A stretch of 6,413 bases of DNA from Candidatus Didemnitutus sp. (lineage in GTDB: Bacteria > Verrucomicrobiota > Verrucomicrobiia > Opitutales > Opitutaceae): the NCBI GenBank assembly GCA_030682505.1, contig JAUXOH010000217.1, positions 1 to 6,413 on the forward strand, in the 5' to 3' direction. A program made the translations under genes and the position numbers. The notes beneath the pieces were generated by a model, which did not search any database, was not told where the DNA came from, and saw nothing but the letters and a program-made list of their open reading frames with translations. Of this stretch, positions 5,970-6,413 are shown piece by piece. Each line of letters opens with the position of its first letter. Positions within the stretch are counted from its first letter, which is position 1.

Positions 5970-6413
5970 CCGACCGGGAAAGCCGGATCAGGATGATTCC
6001 ACCGAGAATCAGGAAGAACGAGTAGAAGCTGCCGCGCGTCATTCCCAAAAGGAGGGAAGCGTCCGGTTCCCGGAACAGCTCGCCGATCATGCGCAGCGCC
6101 GCGTAGAGGATGAGATACTCGCCGGCGAGCCGGCCGGGTGCGCGCTGGACGCAGTCGGTTTTCCAGAATCGCCATTGGGCGAGGGCGAGCAGGACCAGGC
6201 CTTCGAGCACGGCGGCGTAAAGTTGCGACGGATGGCGGGGTTCAATCAGCAGCGGGTGCAGGCCTGGGCGCGCGCTCTGCGGGAAGATCACGGCCCAGGG
6301 AACCGTGCTCACCCGGCCCCAGAGTTCTCCGTTGATGAAGTTTGCGACCCGGCCGAAGAAAAAGCCAATCGAAGCGACGGAGGCGATCAGGTCGCCCAAG
6401 TGAAGGAGGGACA
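5959..6413 (-). CDS. lgt: Prolipoprotein diacylglyceryl transferase (Lgt), C-terminal part
   Basis: Lgt moves the diacylglyceryl group of phosphatidylglycerol onto the lipobox cysteine of prolipoproteins in the inner membrane, the first step of lipoprotein maturation. The frame is open to the window edge with Lgt-like residues upstream of the TTG at 6399, so about 151 C-terminal residues are present and the true start lies outside. Numbering from that TTG, the Lgt signature is GRVANFINGELWGR (16-29), with the essential Arg, Asn and Gly; then come RHPSQLYAAVLEG (55-67) and RMIGELFREPD (103-113), whose arginine region corresponds to the second essential Arg of E. coli Lgt. Hydrophobic stretches near 3-23, 59-78, 95-110 and 124-140 fit membrane helices. 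The N-terminal part with the conserved HGG region is not in the window. The stop is TGA at 5959-5961, inside the 3' end of the convergent glgC gene (11-bp overlap), and no terminator separates them. Confidence 0.95.
   Translation of the reverse strand, partial: SLLHLGDLIASVASIGFFFGRVANFINGELWGRVSTVPWAVIFPQSARPGLHPLLIEPRHPSQLYAAVLEGLVLLALAQWRFWKTDCVQRAPGRLAGEYLILYAALRMIGELFREPDASLLLGMTRGSFYSFFLILGGIILIRLSRSAKA

Overview
This is a gene-dense, GC-rich bacterial chromosomal segment of five housekeeping loci. On the minus strand, in transcription order, lie lgt (5' end cut by the right edge), glmS, trpE and a sigma-70 family factor. On the plus strand, glgC sits between lgt and glmS. There is no sign of mobile elements, CRISPR, rRNA or tRNA. 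The genes suggest a Gram-negative-type heterotroph. The plant/cyanobacterial-type GlgC, the scarcity of clear Shine-Dalgarno sites and the overall look of the proteins make me favour Verrucomicrobiota (Opitutales-like). That is family recall, not a tested placement.

Layout. Positions 1-50 show nothing I can name. A strong intrinsic terminator (51-79) closes the sigma factor gene (107-1243). An 88-bp gap follows, then trpE (1332-2765), which starts 2 bp after the glmS stop codon. glmS covers 2768-4618 and is interrupted by an in-frame TAG at 3836-3838. A 64-bp divergent spacer (4619-4682) separates glmS from glgC (4683-5969). The ends of glgC and lgt (5959-6413, partial) converge and overlap by 11 bp.

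The main anomaly is glmS. The two halves read in the same frame and together have normal full length (616 codon positions). Every expected motif is present. The TAG replaces the glutamine expected in the conserved linker between the glutaminase and isomerase domains, a one-base CAG to TAG change. TAG is also the natural stop of trpE and glgC here, so reassignment of TAG to glutamine is unlikely. The open possibilities are a sequencing or assembly error, a recent nonsense mutation or strain variant, suppression or readthrough, or a two-polypeptide enzyme. In the last case the isomerase half would start at an ATG (3796) preceded by GGAG at 6-nt spacing.

Functionally, glmS (glucosamine-6-phosphate for the cell wall) and glgC (ADP-glucose for glycogen) both draw on the hexose-phosphate pool. 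trpE takes chorismate into tryptophan synthesis, lgt makes lipoproteins, and the sigma factor directs transcription. The glmS-trpE junction is tight enough for translational coupling, so the amber codon could also affect trpE expression.
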